NCBI RefSeq assembly: GCF_004337365.2
Contig: NZ_CP044016.1
Span: 3,038,001-3,102,000 of the forward strand
Length of the DNA: 64,000 nt
Direction of reading: 5' to 3'
Source: Rhizosphaericola mali
GTDB taxonomy: Bacteria; Bacteroidota; Bacteroidia; Chitinophagales; Chitinophagaceae
Shown: piece after piece, positions 27,165-36,700 of the stretch
How positions within the stretch are numbered: position 1 is the first letter of the stretch
Layout: each line of letters starts with the position of its first letter
Made by a program: the position numbers and the translations under genes
Notes under the pieces: generated by a model
The model's input: only the letters and a program-made list of their open reading frames with translations
Database searches by the model: none
What the model was told of the DNA's origin: nothing

Positions 27165-27253
27165 CCGATTAATGCGTTTTGTTTAACTTTTTGTTTAAAA
27201 TATAAATTGACAAGATTTCCCCAAACATGGTTGTATAGCATTAAAACGTGGTA

Positions 27254-27682
27254 TTATTCATCCCAAAATTCTTCTTCTCGCTGCGCTTTCTTTTGTTTAT
27301 ATAAATAGTAATAATATATTCCAATTGTCGTGACTTCATAAGCAATTAAATGTTTGATCCATTTCGGACTAAAACTATCCATGTCCCAAAATCCAATACT
27401 AAAACCTGTCCCCACCATAATACAAATCGGAATAAAGATTGAAAACAGCAATGTCGTCTGCCTTGACCTTGTCGTAAAAATATGATATATAAAAAGTAAG
27501 TAAAGAATAATCGGTACAGAAAAAAAGATAGAATACATTATTAAATAAAAAAAGAACGTTCTAAATACATCACCCATGTAATCCGTCGGAAATATCATAT
27601 AAAACAAGCTATTCACTAGGGAAAGGACTACAATTGCAATAAGTAAGGGATATAAATAAAAGTCAATAATCTTATTAATCAT
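27254..27682 (-). CDS. Four-helix inner-membrane protein of unknown function
   Basis: 142 residues. I do not recognise a family. Hydrophobic segments lie at about residues 10-32, 40-70, 77-98 and 108-128, and the tail is charged (KQKKAQREEEFWDE). There is no catalytic motif and no signal peptide. It stands alone between the PfkB kinase and the divergent Gfo/Idh gene. The start ATG at 27682 is preceded by an AT-rich stretch. Confidence 0.6.
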   Translation of the reverse strand: MINKIIDFYLYPLLIAIVVLSLVNSLFYMIFPTDYMGDVFRTFFFYLIMYSIFFSVPIILYLLFIYHIFTTRSRQTTLLFSIFIPICIMVGTGFSIGFWDMDSFSPKWIKHLIAYEVTTIGIYYYYLYKQKKAQREEEFWDE

Positions 27683-27776
27683 CGTACATTCTTTAGCTAA
27701 ATAGGTCTTGCAATAACCACCTAAAACTAAAGTATTTGAATTAAAAATTCTACCGCGATTTTTATTCTCCTTTCCG

Positions 27777-27784
27777 TATATTTG
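27777..27784 (+). promoter_or_regulatory. -7 promoter element for the Gfo/Idh oxidoreductase gene
   Basis: TATATTTG fits TAnnTTTG, about 90 bases before the ATG at 27877. A second T-rich stretch (TTTATTTGCG, 27808-27817) is a weaker candidate. Confidence 0.4.
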
Positions 27785-27876
27785 AAAGCCTATTAGGCGC
27801 TTTAAACTTTATTTGCGTTTTTCTCTTTCGAATTTTGCTTTTCAAATAATTATTTATTTAAAAATAGATTGCCAAC

Positions 27877-29352
27877 ATGAAACCAAATCAGACTTCTAAA
27901 GAAACAAAGTCCAATAATTCCAGACGGAATTTTATAAAAAATACCATGCTCGCGGCCACTGGATTTTACATTGTACCACGGCATGTCTTAGGTAGAGGTT
28001 TTGTTGCGCCTAGTGACAAATTACTAATTGCCGGCATCGGTGCAGGCGGAAAAGGTGGAGATGACATTCGACAATTTGCCAAGAATCCTCATGCCGTAAT
28101 TGCTTATTTATGTGATGTCGATGATCGACAAGCAGAAGAAAATAGAAAATTATTTCCCAAAGCAAAATATTACAAAGATTGGCGTGAATTGATGGATAAA
28201 GAATCTAAAAATTTCGATGCTGTTTCCGTCGGTACGCCGGATCATAATCATGCGATCATCACGCATCGAGCAATGCAGTTGAAAAAACACGTCTACGTTC
28301 AAAAACCATTAACACATGATATATACGAAGCAAAAGTACTCGGTGATGCTGCTCAGAAATACAAAGTAGTTACTCAAATGGGCGATCAAGGAGCATCTGG
28401 CGATGGCGTGCGTACGATGATGGAATGGTACGAAGCGGGATTGATTGGAGATATTGAAGAAATTGATATTTGGACAAATCGCCCCGTCTGGCCGCAAGGG
28501 ATTCAATGGCCAAATTCATCGCTCAATATTCCAAAAGAATTGGATTGGGATCTTTGGTTGGGAACTGCTCCGCAAAAAGATTATGTCGAAAATTTGGTTC
28601 CATTTAACTGGCGTGGATGGTGGGATTACGGTACTGGAGCCTTAGGTGATATGGGCTGTCATCTAATCGGTCCTGCATTTAAAGTATTGGAATTAGGTTT
28701 CCCGACGGAAGTATATTGTAGCGTATCTACATTTTATGATGGCATATTCAAACAAGCATTTTATCCAGAAAGTGGTCCAGCATCCTCCGCGGTTCATTTT
28801 AAATATCAATTGAAAAATGGAAAAGAAGTCAAACTCAATTGGATGGATGGTGGCATACAACCCGAACGACCAGAAGAACTTTCCATTAATGAATCTATGA
28901 GTTTGCCTGATGACAAAGGAAATGGAGCTATTTTCCGTGGCACAAAAGGTAAAATGCTTTATGGCACTTATGGCAGAGGTCCGAGACTGTTATCCAAAGA
29001 TGCTGCTGCGAAAGCATCAAGCATTGCTCAAAAATATCCTCGCGTACCTGGCAGTGATAGCGGTCATTATAGCCAATGGGTAGAAGCTTGTTTGGCTGGT
29101 TATGAAAAAGGGCATAAAATGGTCTCCTCTCCTTTTGAAGAATATGCGGTTCCTTTGACAGAATCCATTTTAATGGGAAATTTAGCCATTCGTAGTTTTA
29201 ATTTAAAAACGACCAATGCAGAAGGAAAAACGCAATTTCCGGGTAGAGATATTACTTTAAATTGGGATGCTCAAAATCTTCGAGTAACCAATTTCGAAGC
29301 TGCAAATCAATTTGTAAAACGCACTTATAGAAATGGCTGGGGAGAAATTTAA
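27877..29352 (+). CDS. Tat-exported Gfo/Idh/MocA-family oxidoreductase
   Basis: 491 residues. A twin-arginine signal is present (SRRNFIK at residues 15-21 with a hydrophobic stretch after it), so the folded, probably NAD(P)-loaded protein is exported. The Rossmann part begins LLIAGIGAGGKGGDD and contains VGTPDHNHAIIT and HVYVQKPLTHDIYEAK, the EKP-like motif with Gln in place of Glu. The C-terminal domain is the beta-sheet substrate domain. Family members act on sugars and inositols; some secreted Bacteroidota members are reported to make or use 3-keto sugars. A cytochrome c lipoprotein follows by 109 bases, suggesting a periplasmic electron route (inference). Confidence 0.88.
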   Translation: MKPNQTSKETKSNNSRRNFIKNTMLAATGFYIVPRHVLGRGFVAPSDKLLIAGIGAGGKGGDDIRQFAKNPHAVIAYLCDVDDRQAEENRKLFPKAKYYKDWRELMDKESKNFDAVSVGTPDHNHAIITHRAMQLKKHVYVQKPLTHDIYEAKVLGDAAQKYKVVTQMGDQGASGDGVRTMMEWYEAGLIGDIEEIDIWTNRPVWPQGIQWPNSSLNIPKELDWDLWLGTAPQKDYVENLVPFNWRGWWDYGTGALGDMGCHLIGPAFKVLELGFPTEVYCSVSTFYDGIFKQAFYPESGPASSAVHFKYQLKNGKEVKLNWMDGGIQPERPEELSINESMSLPDDKGNGAIFRGTKGKMLYGTYGRGPRLLSKDAAAKASSIAQKYPRVPGSDSGHYSQWVEACLAGYEKGHKMVSSPFEEYAVPLTESILMGNLAIRSFNLKTTNAEGKTQFPGRDITLNWDAQNLRVTNFEAANQFVKRTYRNGWGEI

Positions 29353-29461
29353 TCCTATTTCAAATTTGATTTTTATTTCAAAAGACAACTATACGTTTCG
29401 ATAAAATGTAATAATATTGTAAAATATCAACTTAATACTTAACCATTTAAAGGATTTAGTT

Positions 29462-29854
29462 TTGAAAAAATCTTCGCTTTTAATACTTGCCTCTAGCCTA
29501 TTTTTATCCGCATTATACTCTTGTGGTGGAAATAGTAGTGAAAAAAAAGAAGCGCCCACTGAAACAAGCGCGGCTGGAGATATTACCAAAGATCCAGCCT
29601 ATAAAGTAGGATTTGATTTGGTACAAACCAATGATTGCTTGACTTGTCACAAAGTTTCTGAAACGGCAACAGGTCCTGCATTTGTAGACATTGCCAAAAA
29701 ATACACGGATGCAGATATCCCCCAATTAATTACCAAAATTCAAAAAGGTGGTAGTGGTCACTGGGGACAGATTCCGATGACGCCACATCCCAATCTTAGT
29801 CAAGAAGATGCGACAAAAATGTTGCACTATATTTTCTTGCTAAAAAATCAATAG
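29462..29854 (+). CDS. Monoheme class I cytochrome c lipoprotein
   Basis: 130 residues, starting at TTG. The lipoprotein signal ends SALYSC (Cys21), followed by a short charged linker. The heme site is CLTCH (Cys59, Cys62, His63) and Met106 in GQIPMTPHP is the likely second axial ligand. It would be tethered by lipid in the periplasm and carry electrons to or from a partner. Its closest upstream neighbour is the Tat-exported oxidoreductase on the same strand. Single-domain cytochromes of this type with GPAFVDIAKKY are common in Bacteroidota. The TTG start is chosen because it gives a complete signal peptide. Confidence 0.88.
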   Translation: MKKSSLLILASSLFLSALYSCGGNSSEKKEAPTETSAAGDITKDPAYKVGFDLVQTNDCLTCHKVSETATGPAFVDIAKKYTDADIPQLITKIQKGGSGHWGQIPMTPHPNLSQEDATKMLHYIFLLKNQ

Positions 29855-29864
29855 ACAATTTTTC

Positions 29865-30299
29865 ATGACAGATGAACAATATATGCGCCAAGCTCTTCGC
29901 GAGGCGCAAAATGCATTTGATATAGACGAGGTTCCCATCGGCGCAATTATCGTATTGAAAGATAAAATCATTGCTCGTGCGCACAATCAAGTTGAATTAT
30001 TAAATGATCCGACAGCGCATGCGGAAGTTTTGGCAATTACGACTGCTTGCAATTATTTGGGAGCAAAATATTTACCTGAAGCAACTTTGTATGTCACCAT
30101 AGAACCATGTTTGATGTGTTCCGGAGCTTTACATTGGAGTAAATTGGGACGTATTGTTTATGGAGCGCCAGATGACAAAAATGGTTATCGCAAATACACC
30201 AACATTTCTCCATTTCATCCAAAAACACAATTAACGGGTGGCATTCTTGCAGAGGAATGTGCTCAACTGATGAAAGATTTCTTTAAATCGAAAAGGTAA
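29865..30299 (+). CDS. tadA: tRNA-specific adenosine deaminase
   Basis: 144 residues. Zinc and catalytic residues are His52 and Glu54 in AHAEVLAI and Cys82/Cys85 in PCLMCSGAL, the TadA/CDA signature. It converts A34 of tRNA-Arg(ACG) to inosine. The frame starts ten bases after the cytochrome gene, so the two may be cotranscribed, though the functions are unrelated. The length is typical for TadA. A guanine or cytosine deaminase is less likely given ALHWSKLGRIVYGAPD. Confidence 0.9.
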   Translation: MTDEQYMRQALREAQNAFDIDEVPIGAIIVLKDKIIARAHNQVELLNDPTAHAEVLAITTACNYLGAKYLPEATLYVTIEPCLMCSGALHWSKLGRIVYGAPDDKNGYRKYTNISPFHPKTQLTGGILAEECAQLMKDFFKSKR

Positions 30300-30400
30300 A
30301 TCTGGCAGTTTTGAACTTTGTGGCTTTCTTTTTGTTGTAAAATATATCGAGCAGAGAGCTCGTAAAATATTTAATTTTAAATTCTAAACAATTAATAATT

Positions 30401-31006
30401 ATGGCATTTACATTACCTGCGCTTCCATACGCATACGATGCATTGGAACCTTATATTGATGAAGAAACAATGAAGTTACACCACGATAAGCACCACAATG
30501 CTTATGTAACCAATCTTAACAAAGCAATCGAAGGAACTCCTGATGCAGACAAATCTTTGGAAGAATTAGTAGCAAAAGCTGGTACTTATTCTAAAGCAGT
30601 AAGAAATAATGCTGGTGGTCACTGGAATCATACATTCTTTTGGGATATTCTTTCCAAAGATGGTGGCGAACCTACTGGCGCTTTATTGGAAGACATCAAC
30701 GCAACATTTGGTTCTTTGGATAAATTGAAAGAAGAATTGAATGCAAAAGCTGCTGGTCAATTTGGTAGCGGTTGGGGTTGGTTGATCGTTAACAAAGAAG
30801 GAAAATTAGAAATCAGTTCTACACCTAATCAAGATAATCCTTTAATGGATGTAGCCGAAGTAAAAGGCACTCCTATCATTGGTATCGATGTATGGGAACA
30901 TGCCTATTATTTGAAATATCGCAATGTACGTCCTGATTATTTGAAAGCTATCTGGAACGTAATCAATTGGACTAAAGTTGCTGAATTATACGCAGCAGCA
31001 AAATAG
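30401..31006 (+). CDS. Superoxide dismutase, Fe/Mn family
   Basis: 201 residues, no signal peptide, so cytosolic. Metal ligands: His27 (KLHHDKHH), His77 (WNHTFFW), and Asp and His in [13 protein letters not shown]. The block FGSGWGWL is present. GGHWNH is closer to the Mn-type Gly-Gly-His pattern, but metal use cannot be settled from sequence and Bacteroidota enzymes are often cambialistic. It converts superoxide to peroxide and O2. It is monocistronic; the leader carries a small hairpin (CGAGC/GCTCG, 30348-30362). Confidence 0.93.
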   Translation: MAFTLPALPYAYDALEPYIDEETMKLHHDKHHNAYVTNLNKAIEGTPDADKSLEELVAKAGTYSKAVRNNAGGHWNHTFFWDILSKDGGEPTGALLEDINATFGSLDKLKEELNAKAAGQFGSGWGWLIVNKEGKLEISSTPNQDNPLMDVAEVKGTPIIGIDVWEHAYYLKYRNVRPDYLKAIWNVINWTKVAELYAAAK

Positions 31007-31026
31007 TTGATCTATAATTGAAGTGT

Positions 31027-31060
31027 AAAGCGTGTTCGATTTTCGGACACGCTTTTTATT
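31027..31060 (+). terminator. Intrinsic terminator after the sod gene
   Basis: The 13-bp stem AAAGCGTGTTCGA/TCGGACACGCTTT has one G-U pair and a three-base loop, followed by a T-rich tail, 20 bases after the sod stop. Confidence 0.85.
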
Positions 31061-31127
31061 TTAAAACACGCAGAAAAACGCACACTTATTCAAAACTTCT
31101 TTCTACCTTGTAGCCAAATTGCTACGA

Positions 31128-32225
31128 ATGACGATCCAATCTATAGAAGTCTATAAATTTCCCATACCGATTGATCCTTTTGCCATTGCAACAGGGACCA
31201 TGTATTTTGCCCAAAATATTTTAGTCAAAATATTCACAGACAACAACTTGATTGGATATGGCGAATGTTCTGCTTTTCCGATGATTGTTGGAGAAACACA
31301 AGCCACTTGTTTTGAAATGGCAAAAGATTTCGCCACAATTTGGAAAGAAAAAGATCCTTTAGATATTCCAACTAGGTTGAAAGAATTGGATACTTATGCT
31401 TACGCAAATTACACAGTCAAATCTGCATTTGACATGGCATTATATGATATCGCTGCAAAAAATGCCCAGTTACCTTTATACAAATATTTAGGTGGAGAAA
31501 AAAGAGACATCATCACAGATGTAACTATCGGAATCGATACGCCATCCATCATGGCAGAAAAAGCAAAATCTTTTGAAAATCAAGGATTTGAAACAATTAA
31601 AATCAAATTAGGAAAAATTCCAGAAGACGATATTGAAAGAGTTAAAGCTATTCGAAAAATACTTTTACCTACAACAAATATCAGAATTGACGCTAATCAA
31701 GGTTGGGATTTTGCGATAGCAAAGAAGATGTTGAAAATATTATCGGAATACAACATCCAATTTTGCGAACAACCCATGCGAAAACATTTGGATTACAAAT
31801 TACCAGAATTGGTACGAACAAGCCCAATTCCAATAATGGCGGATGAAAGTGTTTTCACACATTATGATGCAGAACGAATTTTGTCGCAAAAAGCAGCACA
31901 TTTTATCAATATTAAATTGGCCAAAAGTGGCGGTATCCATGAAGCTGTTCAGATTAACGAAGTAGCGCTAGGTTTTGGAATAAAATGTATGCTTGGCAGT
32001 ATGATGGAGTCACGCCTAGCCTTGGCAGCCAATTTGCATCTCGCACTTGCAATACCCAATATTCAATATTTTGATTTAGATACGGCACTTTTGGGACAGT
32101 CAGAAGATCCAGTAATTGGTGGCATTAAATATACTGGTCAAAAAATCACGATACCAGAACAACCTGGCATCGGTGCAGAAGTCGAACAAGCATTTTTAGA
32201 CAAACAAGAAAATTGGAAAATTTAA
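31128..32225 (+). CDS. Dipeptide epimerase of the enolase superfamily (MLE subgroup)
   Basis: The frame opens at a TTG (31119) but the ATG at 31128 starts the family sequence MTIQSIEVYKF; this gives 365 residues. Seen: the TIKIKLG lysine motif, metal ligands in IRIDANQGW, FCEQPM and MADESV, and the second acid/base lysine in INIKLAKSGG. These belong to the L-Ala-D/L-Glu epimerase group, which epimerises dipeptides, often from murein turnover. A small hairpin (GTAGC/GCTAC) sits just before the start. The PLP-enzyme gene follows after three bases, so the two are translationally coupled. Confidence 0.85.
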   Translation: MTIQSIEVYKFPIPIDPFAIATGTMYFAQNILVKIFTDNNLIGYGECSAFPMIVGETQATCFEMAKDFATIWKEKDPLDIPTRLKELDTYAYANYTVKSAFDMALYDIAAKNAQLPLYKYLGGEKRDIITDVTIGIDTPSIMAEKAKSFENQGFETIKIKLGKIPEDDIERVKAIRKILLPTTNIRIDANQGWDFAIAKKMLKILSEYNIQFCEQPMRKHLDYKLPELVRTSPIPIMADESVFTHYDAERILSQKAAHFINIKLAKSGGIHEAVQINEVALGFGIKCMLGSMMESRLALAANLHLALAIPNIQYFDLDTALLGQSEDPVIGGIKYTGQKITIPEQPGIGAEVEQAFLDKQENWKI

Positions 32226-32228
32226 GCC

Positions 32229-33260
32229 ATGTCAGATTTGTATTTGGATGGAAAATTTAGCAGAAATGCGTTCATTAATGGAAAGGAATATCTGTTTTTT
32301 TCTGGTTATGATTATTTGTCCATTCATGAAAACAAAGATTTTTTACAATTACTAAATGAAGGTTTGCGTAAATATGGCTGGTTGTATGCATCAGCAAGAA
32401 TCAGCAATACCAAAATAGATTTATTTGAAAAATGTGAAGCTTATTTATCCGAATTAACTGAATCCGAGGCTACTGTTCTGTATGGATCGGGATTTAGTTC
32501 GGGTCAAGCAATTACGCAATTATTTGAATCTAATCTGGAAAATTCGCCTTTTTCTCATCCTGCGATTTTAAAGAAAAAAAATACGGAAAAAGATGTTCGA
32601 AAATGGCAACAAACTTGTGCAGAAACGATACAATCCGGCACTTATCCAACATTTGCGTCCGACACCGTTAATAATTTTTATGTAGAAAAATATGATTTCA
32701 ATTTTCTACAAACCTTAGATCAATCTGCGAATTTTATACTAGATGATTCGCACGGATTTGGCATTACAGGCGTGGATGGCAAAGGAGTTTCTAGTTATAT
32801 CCAAAAAGCAAAAAATATAAATTATAGTTATACCTATTCTTTAGGTAAAGCTTTTGGTATTGGAGCTGGAGCTGTAAGTACAACTAGAGAAATAGCAAAC
32901 CAATTACACAAACAGCCTTCTTTCGCCGCAGTAACGCCACCACCACCTGCACAACTTTACGCTTTTTTACATGCAAATGAAATTTACCTAACACAATTGG
33001 AAAAATTAAAGGCAAATATTCAGCTGATGGCGCAGTTATTTGAGGGAATCGAGGACATAAAACTACATCCTGAATTGCCGCTTGCATTATTGCCATCTTC
33101 TCTAAATGAAACAGATTTTTTGAAAGAAAATTGTATCATTTCCTCATTTGCATACCCAGACCCAAAAGGTCCAAAATTGAATCGTTTAGTAATAAATGCA
33201 GCACATACTGAAAATGATTTGGAAAAAATAACTAAGTTAGTAAAGAAATATCTTTCATAA
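32229..33260 (+). CDS. Short alpha-oxoamine synthase-like PLP enzyme (BioF/KBL group)
   Basis: 343 residues, shorter than the usual 385-400 of AONS or KBL enzymes. The pattern is clear: YASARISNTKIDLFEKCE, LYGSGFSSGQ, ILDDSHGFGITG (Asp and His that hold PLP, about residues 172-175), and SLGKAFG with Lys207 as the Schiff-base lysine. Family members join an acyl-CoA to an amino acid or cleave 2-amino-3-ketobutyrate. The shorter middle and the coupling to a dipeptide epimerase leave the substrate uncertain; true biotin genes are not nearby. No truncation is evident at either end. Confidence 0.75.
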   Translation: MSDLYLDGKFSRNAFINGKEYLFFSGYDYLSIHENKDFLQLLNEGLRKYGWLYASARISNTKIDLFEKCEAYLSELTESEATVLYGSGFSSGQAITQLFESNLENSPFSHPAILKKKNTEKDVRKWQQTCAETIQSGTYPTFASDTVNNFYVEKYDFNFLQTLDQSANFILDDSHGFGITGVDGKGVSSYIQKAKNINYSYTYSLGKAFGIGAGAVSTTREIANQLHKQPSFAAVTPPPPAQLYAFLHANEIYLTQLEKLKANIQLMAQLFEGIEDIKLHPELPLALLPSSLNETDFLKENCIISSFAYPDPKGPKLNRLVINAAHTENDLEKITKLVKKYLS

Positions 33261-33308
33261 ACTATAACAATCTTTCCCAAATCATGATCTTTATTATTTT
33301 GACAAAAC

Positions 33309-34406
33309 TTAATAATATTTCTTTCTTTTCATGAATAAATAAACACCCGAAACGGATAAATATATAGGAACAATGGCTCCTATAATATATAAAATTTTAA
33401 TAATTATTCCTCCATATTTTCCTGTATGCAGGACATACAATGCATATCTAAAAGCTTGTGCAAAAGGTTTTTGATTTACTTTATTAATTTGAATTAATAG
33501 TCCCGTTTTAGCATCAAAATTTATATCACTCCCCTTGTCATTTCCCAACAGCCAACCCGAATCATCAAACAAACCACGAACCAGTATATCTTTCCCTACA
33601 ATAGTCGGAACATTGATGGCTATAGTATGAAATCCAGCTATCGAGTTTGCTTTTTGTAGGACGGAATCTATATTAGCAGAAACTAAACAATTGGAAGTAT
33701 TGGGTATATTCATTTTCCAATCGAAAGGATTCAATAATTCTCTATTCAACCATAGTCCTGAAAAGAAAACAACGGCAATAAAAGGAATACTCCAAACACC
33801 TAAAATCCTATGAAAGAAAGAGTTTATAGTATGTGTATTTTTATGATTTACCCGAGACTTAAATGAAATAACATTAATGATATTTTTCCTATAAATTATT
33901 ATACCTGAAATAATCGACAATAACATGAATATAGCGGAAACATCCGTAACAAATCTACCTGGCCGATTCAATAACAATGCGTAATGCAGCGTGTACAACC
34001 ACCGAAAAAAAGAAGCATGAAAGTCACTATAATAACCTTCTTTCAATACTTTTCCATTGTATGGATTTACAAATACAAAATAGAGATAGTCTTTTGAAAT
34101 CTCTCTTTGATTTTTATATAGTAGAAATTCATAACTATCATACTTATCTTCTGGAAAATCATGCAATGCGATCTGACTTAAATCAGGATGCGTTTTAATC
34201 AAATTTCTAAAAATACGATCAATCGGCACCTTTTGTTTTGCTGGTTGTACATAGTGTAATTCAGGATTAAATTTTCTATCCAATTCTTTTCGAAAAAGAA
34301 GAATCATTCCTGAAACACAGAATATTATAATTAATAGTGTATTTAAAATACCCACCCAACTATGTACCCGAAATGCCAATTTCGTTATTCGCTTCTTGCT
34401 TTGCAT
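33309..34406 (-). CDS. PepSY-associated membrane protein, probable ferric-siderophore reductase
   Basis: 365 residues with four hydrophobic segments at about 18-42, 140-170, 198-220 and 335-358, and PepSY-type periplasmic regions between. Conserved His residues near the membrane (RVHSWVGI, HYALLLNRPGRF, FFHRILGVWS) could bind heme. FoxB in Pseudomonas, of the same PepSY_TM group, is known to reduce siderophore iron at the inner membrane. It is the last gene in its unit and begins two bases after the receptor stop, so the link with siderophore uptake is strong. No FAD or NAD domain is visible, so an outside electron donor would be needed. Confidence 0.82.
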   Translation of the reverse strand: MQSKKRITKLAFRVHSWVGILNTLLIIIFCVSGMILLFRKELDRKFNPELHYVQPAKQKVPIDRIFRNLIKTHPDLSQIALHDFPEDKYDSYEFLLYKNQREISKDYLYFVFVNPYNGKVLKEGYYSDFHASFFRWLYTLHYALLLNRPGRFVTDVSAIFMLLSIISGIIIYRKNIINVISFKSRVNHKNTHTINSFFHRILGVWSIPFIAVVFFSGLWLNRELLNPFDWKMNIPNTSNCLVSANIDSVLQKANSIAGFHTIAINVPTIVGKDILVRGLFDDSGWLLGNDKGSDINFDAKTGLLIQINKVNQKPFAQAFRYALYVLHTGKYGGIIIKILYIIGAIVPIYLSVSGVYLFMKRKKYY

Positions 34407-34408
34407 AA

Positions 34409-36559
34409 TTACATACGAATTTTGAATGAAGCAACTACTTGACGTAAAAATCCCTGTGTAATAAATCCACGTGAACCATAATAATAATGCTCATTAAACA
34501 AATTATCGGCACTCAATGTCCACACATATCTACTTTTCTCATAACTGATAACGGCATTCGCGATACTATAGGCATTTGTATAAAATTGTCCAGCAGATTT
34601 ACTATTAATAATTACCGTTTTACCGTTATAGTTACCGCCCAATCCGAAAGATAAACCTTGTAAATTCCCGTGTTGAATGGCATAGTTTATATATACATTC
34701 CCCATCCAAGCTGGACCAGAATTAATCGGACGCAAGCCTTGTGTATTTGCATCAGACACACTTAATTTACTATTATTGTATGCGCCACCTACATGAACGA
34801 AAAAACTACTTATCGGATTGGATTGTACATCTAATTCCACACCACGACTATATTGTTTTCCATCTTGAATATACATAGAGATATCGTCAGGATTAGAACG
34901 AACCACATTAGAAACATTGATATCATAGTAACAAATAGAACCTGTAAGATATTTATTATAGTCAAATTTTAATCCACCTTCTAATTGATTACCATATTCT
35001 GGTTTAAAGTTTGAAACACTTCCATCAATTTGACTCATCGGTGCAACATTCTGAAAACCATTCATATAATTACCAAATACTGCAAGATATTTTGGAATAA
35101 TTTGATAAGTAACACCCAATTTTGGAGAAAAGGATGTTTGATTATAAGAGTCAGATTTTACACCAGTCAATTGATTAAGAGTACCTTGATTAATATTGCG
35201 ATCTATACGTGCACTAACCATAACAGACAAGGCTTCTATAGGATTAATTACATCAGAAAAATAAGCAGAGTAAGTAGCATATTCCGTTTTGGTTCTGGTC
35301 GGTGTAGTATTGAGCAATTTAGTATCTACTGTTTGTGCAGTTAACATTCCATAATTCGGATTAGAACCGTACAAAGCAACTGTATCAAAAGAAGACAAGG
35401 ACTTAGAAACAATTGAATAAATATAATGAAAATATTCCAACCCTACAACTAGACGATTGCGAATATTTCCAATTTTAAAATCACCAATAAAGTTTTGCTG
35501 AATTTGTTGACTAGTGATATTTTCAGGATTATAAGTAACGACTTTTCTAATTAAAGAACTATCATGTTGGATCATCGTATTCGTCTGATAATAACCATTA
35601 GATTGGCTATTCGTACTAACTACATTTGTTTCAGACCTCCATTTATCCGAGATATTATAAACAGCTTTTCCATATAGATTCACCGTCATCGTATTCCATT
35701 GTAAACTATTATCGGTAAATGTTCTTTTATAATCTAATCCTAAATCTTTAGAATTATCAGGATTCACTAAAATTCCATTTGCCAATGGATTAGCAGGCTG
35801 AACCATCGATACATTCACAGAACTCCTATGAAAAATATCTGCATCCAAAGACAATTTTAGTTTAGAATTTGCTTGATAAGAAAAACTAGGTGCAATAAAA
35901 AAACTTTTATTCAAACCCTGATCTTGAAATCCTTCTTTATAGTTGTAAGCACCTATGATCCGAAAAAGCGCTTGACCATTTTTATCTAATGTAGAATTAA
36001 AGTCAAATGTTGCTCGCTGCATATTATTATTGCCACCCGCGATAGAAATTTGGGTAAATAAAGAATCTTGTGGTTTATAGGTAATACGATTAATCACCCC
36101 ACCAAATGTTGTCATCGTCCCTCCAAATAATGTTCCTGTAGGACCTTTGACAACGTCCAACTGTTGGATATTTGCAGGATCGATATCATAAGCGACATAT
36201 CCATCCACACCGTTACGAAAATTAGCATTGGTTCTGAAGCCACGTATCGAGTAATAAGGAGCTTCGCCAGCCCAGGCAGACGCCACACCGGCGACATTGG
36301 ACAACATATTGAATATGAGATTATAGTTTCTATTATTCAATAATTTACCTGAAAGCGTATTTGTCACCTGTGGATTTTCTAGATCCTTTATTGGAAGTCT
36401 AGCCGCCTGTTCACTTGCTATATCTTTAGAATCAAGTAAAGTTGTTTTTACTTTTACTTCTTCGAGCGTATCATGTTGATATTTCTGCGCATACGTCATT
36501 GTAATGCACAATAGTCCTACAACCATTACTAAGAATGGTTGTCCATATGAGAATTTCAT
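34409..36559 (-). CDS. TonB-dependent siderophore receptor
   Basis: 716 residues. A signal peptide ends near TMTYAQ; the plug includes YYSIRGFRTNANFRNGVDG and LDVVKGPTGTLFGG, typical of ferric-siderophore receptors, and the 22-strand barrel ends FLRQVVASFKIRM. Unlike SusC proteins it has no N-terminal regulatory domain. It takes up a ferric siderophore across the outer membrane with TonB energy. Upstream lies the small Cys/His protein (141 bases away); downstream, two bases away, the PepSY reductase-like gene. The siderophore type cannot be read. Neither a clear Fur box nor a TAnnTTTG box was found in the 36560-36700 gap, which holds a hairpin at 36640-36665. Confidence 0.9.
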   Translation of the reverse strand: MKFSYGQPFLVMVVGLLCITMTYAQKYQHDTLEEVKVKTTLLDSKDIASEQAARLPIKDLENPQVTNTLSGKLLNNRNYNLIFNMLSNVAGVASAWAGEAPYYSIRGFRTNANFRNGVDGYVAYDIDPANIQQLDVVKGPTGTLFGGTMTTFGGVINRITYKPQDSLFTQISIAGGNNNMQRATFDFNSTLDKNGQALFRIIGAYNYKEGFQDQGLNKSFFIAPSFSYQANSKLKLSLDADIFHRSSVNVSMVQPANPLANGILVNPDNSKDLGLDYKRTFTDNSLQWNTMTVNLYGKAVYNISDKWRSETNVVSTNSQSNGYYQTNTMIQHDSSLIRKVVTYNPENITSQQIQQNFIGDFKIGNIRNRLVVGLEYFHYIYSIVSKSLSSFDTVALYGSNPNYGMLTAQTVDTKLLNTTPTRTKTEYATYSAYFSDVINPIEALSVMVSARIDRNINQGTLNQLTGVKSDSYNQTSFSPKLGVTYQIIPKYLAVFGNYMNGFQNVAPMSQIDGSVSNFKPEYGNQLEGGLKFDYNKYLTGSICYYDINVSNVVRSNPDDISMYIQDGKQYSRGVELDVQSNPISSFFVHVGGAYNNSKLSVSDANTQGLRPINSGPAWMGNVYINYAIQHGNLQGLSFGLGGNYNGKTVIINSKSAGQFYTNAYSIANAVISYEKSRYVWTLSADNLFNEHYYYGSRGFITQGFLRQVVASFKIRM

Positions 36560-36639
36560 GTAAAATAATTGATGTAAATAAATGCTTTCTTAAAACAAGT
36601 ATAAGGGCAATTTTCTCCTATATAGTACATTCTTTTCTA

Positions 36640-36665
36640 TAGTAGAGAGTACAATACTCCTACTA
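36640..36665 (-). other. Hairpin in the gap between the Cys/His gene and the siderophore receptor
   Basis: TAGTAG(A)GAGTA pairs with TACTCCTACTA around a CAA loop, with a one-base bulge. No T run follows on the minus strand, so it is not a typical terminator. It may set the ratio of the two messages by stabilising RNA ends (inference). Confidence 0.35.
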
Positions 36666-36700
36666 CAAAAAATGTATTAATAATAGAAAAAAATGCAAGA

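Noticed and set aside
32229-33260. Biotin gene bioF
   Set aside because: The product is short for an AONS, no other biotin genes are near, and it is coupled to a dipeptide epimerase; only the broader family is claimed.
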